In this document: one piece after another, positions 24,719 through 33,468 of the stretch
Position numbering within the stretch: the stretch's first letter is position 1
Layout of the letters: every line of letters starts with the position of its first letter
Source of the DNA: an uncultured Alphaproteobacteria bacterium
GTDB taxonomy: Bacteria > Pseudomonadota > Alphaproteobacteria > Rhizobiales > Aestuariivirgaceae
NCBI GenBank assembly: GCA_937870685.1
Contig: CALMZX010000149.1
Span: 1 to 40,345 of the forward strand
DNA length: 40,345 nucleotides
Reading direction: 5' to 3'
Translations under genes and position numbers: made by a program
The notes under the pieces: model-generated
What the model was told of the DNA's origin: nothing
Database searches by the model: none
What the model saw: only the letters and a program-made list of their open reading frames with translations

Positions 24719-25545
24719 TCCCTCCTTCACAAGGAGGTGCCTGGGGTTGATGGAGGTCACGGGTTCCGGCGTCAGCACGCGTCGCCTCCACCCACCCCCG
24801 CCCCTCCCTGACAGGGAGGGGAGAAGTTGCAGGTGAGCCCCCACTCCCCCGTCATTCCGTGCACGCGCCGAACCGCGTCAGCGGTGAGCGAGTTGCGACA
24901 GCAACACGTTGCGCACGACACGGAACCCAGCTTTGGTGGCGGCGCGATCTGCTTTCAAAGCGGGGTTCCGTGTCGCAGCCCTAACCTGCCTCACGGCAGG
25001 CTCCGCTTCGCTCCGGGGCTTTGCACGGAATGACGGGCAATGGGGAGGAAGTGAAACTCCACTCTTCTCCCCTCCTTCACAAGGAGGGGCCGGGGGTGGA
25101 TGGAGGCCATGGGTTCCGGCGTCGGCATGTGTTGCCTCCACCCACCCCTGCCCCGCCCTGACAGGGAGGGGAGAGGCAGTTGTTGAAGCACCGCCCTCTC
25201 AGGCCGCCGTCCGCGCCGCGTCCTTCTTCACCCTCAGCCGGACCTTCAGCCCGCCCACGCGACTTGCGGCGCATGCTTCGAGGCCGCTGCGCGGCACCTC
25301 AGCATGAGGGTCTATCTCCTGCTCCGCTTCGCTCCGGCGCTCTGCACGGAATGACGGGCAATGGGGAGGAAGTGAAACTCCCCTCCCCTCCTTCACAAGG
25401 AGGGGAGAGGCGGTTGCTGAAACACCGCCCCCTCAGGCCGCCGTCCGCGCCGCGACCTTCTTCACGCCCAACAGGAACTTCGGCCCGGCCAGCGTTGCCA
25501 GCATGTCGAGGCCGCTGCGTGACACCTCGGCATGAGGCATGTGAG
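24719..25545. repeat. repeat-dense intergenic island
   Basis: The 905-bp gap between 24663 and 25569 has no credible gene and is built of repeats. (a) G-rich hairpin units ctccttcacaaggagg...gacagggaggggag at 24720-24832 and 25068-25175, with a truncated third at 25384-25410. (b) A 183-bp palindromic element (24851-25034). (c) A segment tgcacggaatgacgggcaat...gaagtgaaactc duplicated at 25022-25059 and 25343-25380. (d) A segment around caggccgccgtccgcgccgc at 25200 and again at 25434. (e) Two versions of the common alphaproteobacterial 'cctcatgctgaggtgc...cctcgaagcatgc' repeat, inverted at about 25280-25317 and 25503-25540. Confidence 0.8.
24851..25034. repeat. 183-bp palindromic element with 13-bp terminal inverted repeats
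   Basis: The ends are gtcattccgtgca (24851-24863) and tgcacggaatgac (25022-25034), perfect inverses. Inside is a second strong stem of 20-bp arms (24916-24935 with 24956-24975, 19 of 20 positions paired). There is no coding capacity, so it looks like a non-autonomous, MITE- or REP-like element. Confidence 0.75.
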
Positions 25546-25568
25546 ACTTGCGAATTCCAGGCTGCACT

Positions 25569-25949
25569 TCACCTCACCACGCTCACCTCAACTCCGGCAT
25601 CAAGTTTCGCCCAGCTTTTGTCGGCTGTGTAGGCTGGCAGAGACAGTCTTGCGGCAAGGGCGAGGCAGGCGCGGTCACCGATTGACAGGCCGAGATGTTT
25701 GCTCTTGAGCCGCAATGCGCCAGCAGCCACCGCCAACTCCCGGTCGAAGGGGATCACATCAATCGGCAGGTGGGAGAGCATGGGTACGGCAGCGTCGATA
25801 TCGATGCCGCGATCTTGCAGCTTGGACACCACTTCCGCCCAGTTCACGGCGCTCATGACCGCCTTGTCCAACACAGCCGACACGGCATCCGAACCCGGTT
25901 CCTGCCAGATCAGCGCCAGCAGCGCCGATGCATCCAGCACCACTGCCAT
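25569..25949 (-). CDS. vapC: VapC-type PIN-domain toxin (second system)
   Basis: A 126-residue PIN-domain protein with the full acidic set: D6 (VVLDASALLALIW), E39 (VNWAEVVSKL), D92 (SIGDRACLALA) and D110 (AYTADKSW). It is probably an RNase toxin. Its start codon overlaps the antitoxin stop codon by one base. It is a different PIN subgroup from the 4167-4565 toxin (TADKSW end rather than TGNLREF). Confidence 0.92.
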   Translation of the reverse strand: MAVVLDASALLALIWQEPGSDAVSAVLDKAVMSAVNWAEVVSKLQDRGIDIDAAVPMLSHLPIDVIPFDRELAVAAGALRLKSKHLGLSIGDRACLALAARLSLPAYTADKSWAKLDAGVEVSVVR

Positions 25950-26407
25950 CAGCGCTTGGCCTCGGAGCGGCGCTGCGCCAGCAATTCATCGACGACAGAG
26001 CCCCTGCCCTTGTCCTGCTCCTTCACGAGGTCTTGCAGTCGCGAGAAGGCAAACTTCTGCGGGGTGATGCGCAATTCGCCGTTCTCGACGCGGACCATCA
26101 GTTTCGCCGTCTCATCCAGCCCCAATGCTTCACGCACGGCAAGCGGCAGCACAAGCCGACCGTCGCGGGCCATCTGCAGGACAACCGCATCAGTCCGGTC
26201 GCCGCCCTGCGCTGCCGCGCGATGCTTGCGCCATTCATAATACTGGGTGGCCGCCGTATTGACGTTGCCCCCTTCGGCAACGAAGGCATCAATCACTTCC
26301 TTGCGGGAGGCGCGGCGGCCAGACCGGCTGGAGATGGCGTCGGCAAGTTCCCACACCCGTCCGATCACCGTTCCGTGGCTGGGCCGCTTCTGGTGCACGA
26401 TCTGCAT
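25949..26407 (-). CDS. AbrB/SpoVT-type antitoxin with extra N-terminal domain
   Basis: A 152-residue partner of the PIN toxin. The C-terminal half (about residues 70-120) is a SpoVT/AbrB DNA-binding domain: ARDGRLVLPLAVREALGLDETAKLMVRVENGELRITP. The N-terminal half (about 10-65: VWELADAISSRSGRRASRKEVIDAFVAEGGNVNTAATQYYEWRKH) looks like a small helical DNA-binding or winged-helix-like module, unusual for a VapB. ATG 26407 has an AAGGGA site. The AT-rich region upstream carries palindromes. Confidence 0.85.
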   Translation of the reverse strand: MQIVHQKRPSHGTVIGRVWELADAISSRSGRRASRKEVIDAFVAEGGNVNTAATQYYEWRKHRAAAQGGDRTDAVVLQMARDGRLVLPLAVREALGLDETAKLMVRVENGELRITPQKFAFSRLQDLVKEQDKGRGSVVDELLAQRRSEAKR

Positions 26408-26443
26408 TTTGCACTTCCCTTGAAATATAAACATACAACAAAT

Positions 26444-26476
26444 TGCATATCATATGCACATTGTCAATTTGTACAA
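26444..26476. promoter_or_regulatory. candidate operator of the second toxin-antitoxin pair
   Basis: An AT-rich stretch just upstream of the antitoxin contains two palindromes: tgcatatcatatgca (26444-26458, perfect 7-bp arms around a single centre base) and ttgtacaa (26469-26476). Position and symmetry fit autorepression by the antitoxin; this is inference. Confidence 0.5.
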
Positions 26477-26556
26477 TTCCTGTGCTTGAATCCAGAAAGG
26501 ATGATCGCCACCCCGGTCATTCGCTCAAAGCCCGTTGGGGGGTACGCCCTGTGCCC

Positions 26557-27075
26557 CTACTCCACCGCCACCAGCCGCATCTTGGCGGGGGCCAGTTTTT
26601 CGGCAAGGCGCTCAAAATCTTTCAGGCCGGGTTCGCCGGTCACCTTGCAGTCCGTATTGGAGAAGGTGATCCAGCTGGCGGCATCCGGCAGCAGCTTGAT
26701 TTCGTCGCAGAAGACCGGTTGCAGCAGCACGGCGCCGTCCTTGATCTCGGCCACCACATAGCCCGATGGCTTGCCCTCTTCCGTCACCTGCAGCAGGTAG
26801 CGCGATGGCCCCATGGCCACCAACAGGAAGGCGGTGGGGCGGCTGCTCTCCTCCTTGCTGGCACCCATGTAGTGGCGGCCTTCGGGAGTGAAGGTGATGG
26901 AGTCGTCCTGGCGCTGCCATGCGCCCTTGTCGAAGACCTCGGCGGCAAAGCGTGTGCCGAGGCCATCCAACGCCAGCACGCCGCGCTCATCGGGGAAGAG
27001 CGGCTTGGCGGATTCCAGCACGCAGCCCGCAAGGGCGAAGGTGAGGAGGAGAAGCGAGAAAAAGCGGTACATCAT
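26557..27075 (-). CDS. lipoprotein of unknown function
   Basis: A 172-residue protein with a lipoprotein signal peptide (FFSLLLLTFALAGC, lipobox LAGC with C18), so it is probably anchored in the envelope. The mature part contains ITFTPEGRHYMGASKEE and a strand-rich middle. Two cysteines near the end (QPVFCDEI, NTDCKV) may pair. No family was recognised. Two adjacent ATGs (27075, 27072) are possible starts. Confidence 0.75.
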   Translation of the reverse strand: MMYRFFSLLLLTFALAGCVLESAKPLFPDERGVLALDGLGTRFAAEVFDKGAWQRQDDSITFTPEGRHYMGASKEESSRPTAFLLVAMGPSRYLLQVTEEGKPSGYVVAEIKDGAVLLQPVFCDEIKLLPDAASWITFSNTDCKVTGEPGLKDFERLAEKLAPAKMRLVAVE

Positions 27076-27143
27076 GCCGTCACCCTAGCGCTTTCACGCG
27101 CCCCTGTCAATCTTTTTATTCCTATGGGATTCCAGTCACATGC

Positions 27144-27917
27144 TTACGAGGGCCGGTCCTCGATGTGGCGGGAGGCCACGTAGAGGTGCCAGGTGGCATG
27201 GCCGAGCACCGGCAGCACCACGATCAGGCCGAGGAACAGGGGAATGAGGGCGAGGAAGGTGAGCAGCGCCACGATCAGGCCGAAGAGGATCATCGGCGCC
27301 AGGTTCTCGAACACCGTGCGCCAGCTGGTGATCAGCGCGGTGATGAAATCCACGTCGCGGTGCAGCAGCATGGGCATGGCGATGACGGTGGAGCAGAACA
27401 GCACGAAGGACAGCGCCGCGCCGATCACCGTGCCGATGGCGAGGAACGTGAGTCCGCTCTGCCCGGTCAGCGCCACGATGAAACCATCGAGGCTGGCGAA
27501 GCCCTTGTAGCCCATGAAGAAGGCCACCAGCAGGCGCACCTGGTACATCCAGACCCAGAGGATGAACAGCACCACGAAGGCCATCCAGCCGAATTCGCGG
27601 CGGCTCTGGCGGATGGTGACGGTGAGAATCTCGCCCCACCACAACTGCTCGCGCCGCGCCAGCCTGCGGCTGATCTCGTAGAGCCCCGCCGCCACAAAGG
27701 GTCCGATCAGCGGAAAGCCGATGGCCAGCGGCAGGATCAGCCAAACGCTGCGGTAGTAGCTGAGCAGCAGGTAGAGCAGGATTCCGGCGCCGGCATAAAT
27801 GCCGCCGAAGAACATGCCGTAGAGAGGGGCGGCGCGGAAATCACGCCAGCCCGCGCCAAGGGCGCCGAAGACATCGGCGAAGCTGAGGGTATGGGAAATG
27901 CGGGAAGGTTTCGGCAT
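27144..27917 (-). CDS. DUF2189 membrane protein
   Basis: A 257-residue integral membrane protein with about six helices. It begins with the DUF2189 signature (DVFGALGAGWRDFRAAPLYGMFFGGIYAGAG) and has the family's RREQLWWGEIL loop and a RDVDFITALITSW segment. DUF2189 proteins are of unknown function, often near respiratory genes; no such genes are adjacent here. Confidence 0.92.
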   Translation of the reverse strand: MPKPSRISHTLSFADVFGALGAGWRDFRAAPLYGMFFGGIYAGAGILLYLLLSYYRSVWLILPLAIGFPLIGPFVAAGLYEISRRLARREQLWWGEILTVTIRQSRREFGWMAFVVLFILWVWMYQVRLLVAFFMGYKGFASLDGFIVALTGQSGLTFLAIGTVIGAALSFVLFCSTVIAMPMLLHRDVDFITALITSWRTVFENLAPMILFGLIVALLTFLALIPLFLGLIVVLPVLGHATWHLYVASRHIEDRPS

Positions 27918-27985
27918 GAGTGGACGCTATGGTTGCACTGTGCCTGCGGCCATGATGCAGATCAATATGCAGTGCAACAATGCGG

Positions 27986-28912
27986 TCAGGCCTGCTTCGC
28001 ACCTGCACGCAGGGCCAGCAATCCGGCGAGTGCAATCAGCCCCATGCCGATGAAGGTGGTGATGCGCGGCACTTCGCCGAAGAACAGGAAGCCCCACAGG
28101 CTGCCCCAGACCATGCCCAGATATTCAAACGGTGCCACGACATTGGCGCTGGCCTTGCGGTAACCCTGAGTCAGGAAGTTGGCACCAAAGACGGCGATGA
28201 CACCACAAAGCGCCATCAACCCCATGTCGCGCAGGTTGGGCACGGACCAGGGCCGCACGAGGAAATCGAGGCTTGGGTGTCCGAACGGCTGCACCTGCAA
28301 GCCCATCATGACCGTCGCGATGAAGATCGCGCCAATCAGATAGGCGAAGTTGAGGTAGAAGGTCATCACCGATGCCGCAATGGTGCGGCCATGCTTGCGG
28401 GCAAGGATCATGGCATAGGCATAGGCTGTGGCGCTGACCAGCGAGAGCAGAGCAGCGGGTTCGAAGATGCCTGAGCCCGGACGCAGGATCACCAGCACGC
28501 CCGCGAGCCCGATCACCACCGCAGCCCAGGCGGAAGGCGTCACCCGCTCGCCCAGCAGCGGCCCGGACATCAGCGTCACCAGCAGCGGCACCATGAAGAA
28601 CAGGGCGATGGCCTCGGCCAGTGGCAGCGCCGGAAAAGCCATGAAGTAGGTCGTGTAGGAGGTCAGCAGGATGAAGCCGCGCACCATCAGGATCGGCCAT
28701 TGCGGGGTTTCCAGCTGGCGAAGCCCTCCCGACATGATCACCATCACGGTGATGATGGGGAAGGCGACCACGGCCCTGAGGGCGATGGCCAGCGTCACGG
28801 AATGCTCCCCGCTGATCGACTTGATCACGGTATCCTGCAGCGAAAAGACCAGCGAACCCGCACAGAGCGAGGCGATGCCGATCAGGGTGTTGCGGGAAAT
28901 GGACGACGTCAT
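27986..28912 (-). CDS. EamA-family (DMT) transporter
   Basis: About 308 residues with ten membrane helices in two EamA repeats: the first from residue 10 (LIGIASLCAGSLVFSLQDTVIK), the second from about residue 160 (SLVSATAYAYAMILARKHGRT). The conserved late segment APFEYLGMVWGSLWGFLFFGEVP is typical. DMT exporters move small metabolites out of the cell; the substrate cannot be told. The start is uncertain: ATG 28912 and 28930 are both plausible, and neither has a strong ribosome binding site. It is divergent from the M24 peptidase. Confidence 0.9.
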   Translation of the reverse strand: MTSSISRNTLIGIASLCAGSLVFSLQDTVIKSISGEHSVTLAIALRAVVAFPIITVMVIMSGGLRQLETPQWPILMVRGFILLTSYTTYFMAFPALPLAEAIALFFMVPLLVTLMSGPLLGERVTPSAWAAVVIGLAGVLVILRPGSGIFEPAALLSLVSATAYAYAMILARKHGRTIAASVMTFYLNFAYLIGAIFIATVMMGLQVQPFGHPSLDFLVRPWSVPNLRDMGLMALCGVIAVFGANFLTQGYRKASANVVAPFEYLGMVWGSLWGFLFFGEVPRITTFIGMGLIALAGLLALRAGAKQA

Positions 28913-29036
28913 GGGCAGGAGGCAAGCCATATCCCGGCGCGGGATTCGCGGCAATGCGCGTTGCACTCACCTGCCCTGCCGATTGTTCACCGCTGCCGTC
29001 TCGACGCAACCACGCCTGCCCGTTAGAAGCGGGGGC

Positions 29037-30140
29037 ATGACACTGCTTGCCCCCGTCCACGCCATTCTCGCCCGCACCGGTCTTGACGCCATCGCGCTCG
29101 TTCCCGGGGCCAATTTCCTGCGCATCTTCGGCAAGGATTTCCACCAGATGGAACGTCCGCTGGTGATCGTCGTGCCGCGCACAGGTTCGCCGGTGGCGAT
29201 CGTGCCCAACCTCGAAATGGGTTCTTTCGCGCCGCTGGGTTTTCCGGGCGAAGTGTTTGACTGGCGCGATGAGGAAGGTTTCATGGGCGCCTTCATGAAA
29301 GCCGGTGCGGCGCTGCCGCAACTTGGCAAGGGCGCGCGCATCGGCGTGGAAGGCCAGCGCATGCGGGTGTTTGACTTCCAGGCCCTGCAGAAGGCCCTGC
29401 CCCACGCCGCATTCGAGGACGCCCACGCGGAGATTTCCACCGTCCGCCTGCACAAGACGCCAGCCGAGATCGAGGCGCTGCGCGAAGCCATCCGGCGGTC
29501 CGAAGTTGCGCTCGAAGCCACACTGCAACAGGTCAAGGTGGGCATGACGGAAAAGCAGGTGGAGGCGATCCTGCTGGGTGAACTGTTCAGGGCGGGATGC
29601 GACGGGCTCTCATTCGATCCGATTGTCGCGGCCGGAGACAATGCGGCTAAGCCCCATGCATCGGCGCGCGCCGACTATGTGATCAAGGCAGGTGATGCCC
29701 TTCTCTTTGACTTCGGCGGACGCTACCGGCATTTCAACGCCGACATCACGCGCACGTTTTTCGTCGGCCATGTGAGTGACCATGACCGCGCCTTCTATGA
29801 AACGGTGCTCGCCGCCAATGCCAAGGGCCGGGAAATTTCCCGTCCCGGCATGACCGCCTCCGAGGTGGATGACGCGGTGTGCAAGGTGCTGGAGAATTCC
29901 CAGTTCGCTGCCTTCAAGCGCCACAAGACCGGACACGGCCTCGGGCTTGATGTGCATGAAGCACCGCAGATCATGCGCGGCAACATGGCGAAGCTCGAAC
30001 CCGGCATGATCTTCACCATCGAACCCGGCCTCTACCGCGACGGCGAAGCAGGCGTGCGCATCGAGGATGATGTTGTGGTGACGGAAACCGGAATCGAAAG
30101 CCTCACCACCTTCCCGCGTGACTTGCGGGTGATCGGCTAA
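29037..30140 (+). CDS. M24-family (Xaa-Pro) metallopeptidase
   Basis: A 367-residue 'pita-bread' enzyme with a creatinase-type N-terminal domain (about 1-130) and the catalytic domain (about 140-365). All five metal ligands are present: D215 (FDFGGRY), D226 (FNADITRTFF), H290 (TGHGLGLDVHE), E319 (FTIEPGLY) and E333 (VRIEDDVVV). The family includes Xaa-Pro aminopeptidases and related small-molecule hydrolases, so a dipeptide or C-N hydrolase role near the methyltransferase genes is possible but unproven. It converges with psuG with a 4-bp overlap. Confidence 0.92.
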   Translation: MTLLAPVHAILARTGLDAIALVPGANFLRIFGKDFHQMERPLVIVVPRTGSPVAIVPNLEMGSFAPLGFPGEVFDWRDEEGFMGAFMKAGAALPQLGKGARIGVEGQRMRVFDFQALQKALPHAAFEDAHAEISTVRLHKTPAEIEALREAIRRSEVALEATLQQVKVGMTEKQVEAILLGELFRAGCDGLSFDPIVAAGDNAAKPHASARADYVIKAGDALLFDFGGRYRHFNADITRTFFVGHVSDHDRAFYETVLAANAKGREISRPGMTASEVDDAVCKVLENSQFAAFKRHKTGHGLGLDVHEAPQIMRGNMAKLEPGMIFTIEPGLYRDGEAGVRIEDDVVVTETGIESLTTFPRDLRVIG

Positions 30141-31045
30141 CCCTTGGCGTAAGCCACGGCGATCTCCGTTGCCACGCGGGCGTTGTTCATGACGAGCGCG
30201 ATATTGGCCGTGAGCGAGCGGCCCGCGGTGATTTCGGTGATGCGCTTCAGCAGGAATGGCGTGACGTTCTTCCCGGCAATGCCCTGGTCTTTCGCCTCGG
30301 CGAGGGCGCGCGTGATGTGCGGCGTGATTTCGGCTGACGGGATCTCGTCTGCACCCGGAATGGGATTGGCAACGACAATGCCGCCCTTCAATCCCAAGTT
30401 CCACTTGGCCTTCATCATCGCCGCCACCTCAGCCGCCGTGTCAAGGCGCATGGGCACGGGGATGCCGCTGGCGCGCGAGTAAAAGGCGGGAAATTCGTCC
30501 GTCGCGAATCCCACCACCGGCACGCCGTTGGTTTCGAGAATTTCAAGGGTCAGCGGCAAATCCAGGATGGCCTTGGCACCTGCCGTCACCACCGCCACAT
30601 TGCTGATGGCAAACTCATGCAGGTCATTCGAAATGTCGAAGGTCGTATCGGCCTCGCGGTGGGCCCCGCCGATGCCGCCTGTCGCGAACACGGCAATGCC
30701 CGCCATGGCCGCAAGTCGCATGGTGGAGGCGACCGTCGTCGCGCCCGTCACCTTGCGGGCCACGATGTAGGGGATGTCGCGCGTCGAAACCTTCGGAATG
30801 GTGGTACCGGTTTTCGCGAAGTGCTCCAACTCCCCGTCAGCCAGTCCGGCGCGCAGCACGCCATCGATGATTGCGATGGTGGCGGGAATGGCGCCGTTTT
30901 TCCGCACCACGTCCTCAACCTCGCGGGCCATATCCAGATTCTGCGGGTATGGCATGCCATGGGCGATGATGGTGGACTCGAGTGCCACCACAGGCGCGCC
31001 TCTGACCACGGCGCGGCGCACATCCTCAGCGAGTTGCACTTTCAT
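30137..31045 (-). CDS. psuG: pseudouridine-5'-phosphate glycosidase
   Basis: A 302-residue enzyme that splits pseudouridine 5'-phosphate into uracil and ribose 5-phosphate. The family signature VALESTIIAHGMPYPQNL, the GAIPATIAIIDG block, KVSTRDIPYIVARKVTGATTVASTM (catalytic lysine region), FATGGIGGAHREA and NPIPGADEIPS are all present. It is the last gene of the lysR-mttB-kinase-psuG operon, 3 bp after the kinase. Confidence 0.95.
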   Translation of the reverse strand: MKVQLAEDVRRAVVRGAPVVALESTIIAHGMPYPQNLDMAREVEDVVRKNGAIPATIAIIDGVLRAGLADGELEHFAKTGTTIPKVSTRDIPYIVARKVTGATTVASTMRLAAMAGIAVFATGGIGGAHREADTTFDISNDLHEFAISNVAVVTAGAKAILDLPLTLEILETNGVPVVGFATDEFPAFYSRASGIPVPMRLDTAAEVAAMMKAKWNLGLKGGIVVANPIPGADEIPSAEITPHITRALAEAKDQGIAGKNVTPFLLKRITEITAGRSLTANIALVMNNARVATEIAVAYAKG

Positions 31046-31048
31046 GTT

Positions 31049-31912
31049 CTACTCCAAAGTGGATGCGGCACCGGCAATGACCTGCCCCGCCAGACGTTGC
31101 CCGCGGGCTGCCGCGATGGCCAACGGCTCGCCCTGCAAAAGCCCATGGACCAGACCCGCCACGGCGGCGTCGCCAGCTCCAGTCACATCGGCGATCTGTG
31201 CCGGCGGCTGGGCTTCGACATGGTCGATGTCGGTTCCATCGGAGACAAACGCGCCTTCCGGTCCGGCGTGGATCACCACGTTCCGCAGGCCCTTGCCGTG
31301 CATGTAGGCAAAGGCGGCTTCGATGTCCCGCGTGCCTGCAAGGCTGTCGATCTGGTCGAAGTTCGGCGAAGCGAGGAAGAGCGGCGCCACCTTCAGGGCC
31401 TCGATCAGCTTCCTCGATTTCGGAACGGAGACGGGCTCGACGACGAGCTTTGCGCCAGCCAGTTCCGCCACGAAATTCAGTGTCTCCTGCGGCAGGTTGC
31501 AATCCGCGACCACGAGGCGCGCCTTGTCGAGCATGGCGGCATGGGCCTCCACCAGCTGTGGCGTCAGTTCCTCCATGCAGCGCATGTCGTTCAGCGCCGT
31601 CACCAGTTCCCCGTCATGGTCGAGATAGGCGACATAGGAGCCGGTGCTGATGCTTGTGCGCAGGATGCGCGACACGTCCACGCCCGCCTTGCGGGTCTGG
31701 TCCAGCACCGCATCGCCGTGCACGTCGCGGCCGACAATGGAAATGAGTGCGACGTCGGCTCCGAGGCGCGCGAGGTTGTGGGCGATGTTGCGCCCCACCC
31801 CGCCTGCCGTCATGCTTACCACACCGGGATTGGATGTTCCCAGCCGGTTGGGTTCGTTGACCTTGGCCTTGATGTCGATGTTGGCGCCGCCAATGACGAC
31901 GATGTCGGGCAT
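31049..31912 (-). CDS. psuK: PfkB-family kinase, probable pseudouridine kinase
   Basis: A 287-residue ribokinase-fold sugar/nucleoside kinase. The N-terminal VVIGGANIDIKAKV and TSNPGVVSMTAGGVGRNIAHNLARLGADV and the C-terminal DVTGAGDAAVAGLVHGL (anion hole and catalytic aspartate) are typical of PsuK-type PfkB kinases. It should phosphorylate pseudouridine, the substrate for PsuG directly downstream. It starts 2 bp after the MttB-type gene, so these genes are clearly co-transcribed. Confidence 0.92.
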   Translation of the reverse strand: MPDIVVIGGANIDIKAKVNEPNRLGTSNPGVVSMTAGGVGRNIAHNLARLGADVALISIVGRDVHGDAVLDQTRKAGVDVSRILRTSISTGSYVAYLDHDGELVTALNDMRCMEELTPQLVEAHAAMLDKARLVVADCNLPQETLNFVAELAGAKLVVEPVSVPKSRKLIEALKVAPLFLASPNFDQIDSLAGTRDIEAAFAYMHGKGLRNVVIHAGPEGAFVSDGTDIDHVEAQPPAQIADVTGAGDAAVAGLVHGLLQGEPLAIAAARGQRLAGQVIAGAASTLE

Positions 31913-31914
31913 GC

Positions 31915-33468
31915 TCAGAAGTCCGTCTTGACGCCGCCCTCCCTGACACGGCGGTCGACGAACGCGTCGAGTTCGGCGCGGACGGCGGCGGGCATTTCAG
32001 GCTGCACGTAGTTTTCCAGTGCCTGCTTATAGACCTGATTCGCCTTCTTGTAGGCATCGGGGCTGCCGGCGGCGGTCCACTGCTGATAGTTGCGCCAGTC
32101 CGAGATGATCGGCTGGTAGAAGGCATCGGCATAGCGTGCCAGCGTGTGCTGGGCGCCGAAGAAGTGGCCGCCGGGGCCAACTTCGCGGATCGCGTCCAGC
32201 GCCAGCGAGTCCGGGCTGGTGTCCAGCGGCTTGAGGAAGGTCTTCACCATCTGGATCAGGTCGCAGTCGAGCACGAACTTCTCGAAGGAGGCGACGAGGC
32301 CGCCCTCCATCCAGCCCGCGCCGTGCATGATGTAGTTGCCACCGCCCATGGTGACACCCCAGAGCGAGAACACGCTTTCGTAGGCCGCCTGCGCGTCCAC
32401 CGTGTTGGCGGCGCAGGTGTTGGAGGTACGGTAGGGCACGCCATAGCGCCGCGCCATTTGCCCGCCGAGCAGGGTGGATTTCATGTATTCCGGTGTGCCG
32501 AAAGCCGGTGCGCCGGATTTCATGTCCACGTTGGAGGTGAACCCGCCATAGATCACGGGCGCGCCCTTCTTCACCAGTTGGCAGAAAGCGAGGCCTGCCA
32601 GAGCTTCGGCATTTTGAAGTGCCACGGCACCGGCGATGGTGACGGGGGCCATGGCACCCGCCAGCGTGAAAGGCGTGACGCAGACGATCTGGCCGCGCGA
32701 TGACAGCTCCATCATGCCCGTCAGCATGTTGCCATCCAGCTTGAGGGGCGAGTTGGTGTTGACGATGGTCATCAGGCAGGGGCGCCTGGTGAACTCCTCT
32801 TCGCTGACATTGTTGGCAATGCGGGCGATCTCGATGGCGTCGAGAACGTTCTGGCGGCCAAGCGAATAGCATTTCAGCGGCTTGTCGAGGAGAAGGCACT
32901 TGTCGCGCAGGGCCTCCAGATGACGGATCGACGGATGCAGGTCGATCGGTTCCACGCTGTAGCCGCTGCAGGCGTCGAGGCAGTCAAAATACTGCGAGAG
33001 CTTGAGGAACTTCTGGAAATCGGCGCGGGTGCCGGGGCGGCGGCCACCGTCCATGTCGTGGCAATTGGGCGGGCTGCCCACGGCGCAGAACGCCATGTAG
33101 TCGCCACCAAGCGGGAAGCTGCGCGCGGGATTGCGGGCATGGAAGGTGAATTGCGCCGGGGCGTGGCTCACCATGTCCTCGATGAAGGCGGGATCGAAGC
33201 GCACGCGCTCGCCGTCTATCTTCACGCCGCCTGATGCCTTCAGCAGGTCACGCGCTTCGGGCAGAAGGAAATCCATGCCGATTTCGCTGAGGATCTGGAG
33301 CGACGCGCGGTGAATGGATTCCACCTGGTCATCGGACACGATCTTCGTCGGCGGGAACGGCCGCTTGGCCACACCCGGCGGAATTTGCGGAATGGTGCTT
33401 CCGGCGGGAGCGCGGCGCGTGGTGTCGCGGCGGGTACGGCGGGTGCTTTCGGGGGCGATCTCGGTCAT
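31915..33468 (-). CDS. MttB-superfamily (non-pyrrolysine) corrinoid methyltransferase 1
   Basis: A 517-residue member of the trimethylamine methyltransferase superfamily (COG5598). Family blocks are SIHRASLQILSEIGMDFLLPEARDLL, FHARNPARSFPLGG, LKCYSLGR, LMTIVNTNSPLKLDGNMLTG, MAPVTIAGAVALQNAEALAG and GPGGHFFGAQHTLARYADAFYQP. The frame has no in-frame amber codon, so it belongs to the branch without pyrrolysine that includes the glycine-betaine (MtgB) and proline-betaine (MtpB) demethylases. ATG 33468 overlaps the lysR stop codon (ATGA); the open frame upstream runs over lysR and is not coding. The first 25 residues are Arg-rich. Confidence 0.94.
   Translation of the reverse strand: MTEIAPESTRRTRRDTTRRAPAGSTIPQIPPGVAKRPFPPTKIVSDDQVESIHRASLQILSEIGMDFLLPEARDLLKASGGVKIDGERVRFDPAFIEDMVSHAPAQFTFHARNPARSFPLGGDYMAFCAVGSPPNCHDMDGGRRPGTRADFQKFLKLSQYFDCLDACSGYSVEPIDLHPSIRHLEALRDKCLLLDKPLKCYSLGRQNVLDAIEIARIANNVSEEEFTRRPCLMTIVNTNSPLKLDGNMLTGMMELSSRGQIVCVTPFTLAGAMAPVTIAGAVALQNAEALAGLAFCQLVKKGAPVIYGGFTSNVDMKSGAPAFGTPEYMKSTLLGGQMARRYGVPYRTSNTCAANTVDAQAAYESVFSLWGVTMGGGNYIMHGAGWMEGGLVASFEKFVLDCDLIQMVKTFLKPLDTSPDSLALDAIREVGPGGHFFGAQHTLARYADAFYQPIISDWRNYQQWTAAGSPDAYKKANQVYKQALENYVQPEMPAAVRAELDAFVDRRVREGGVKTDF

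Noticed and set aside
25199-25396. Short minus-strand frame with HAEVPRSGLEACAAS
   Set aside because: This peptide is the translation of a very common alphaproteobacterial intergenic repeat, not a gene.
24664-25568. CRISPR array in the repeat-rich island
   Set aside because: Repeats are of different types and unequal spacing, with no regular 25-40 bp repeats and unique spacers, and no cas genes nearby.
30617-32011. A 464-aa plus-strand frame over psuG and the kinase
   Set aside because: It is antisense to two well-conserved genes and shows no motif.
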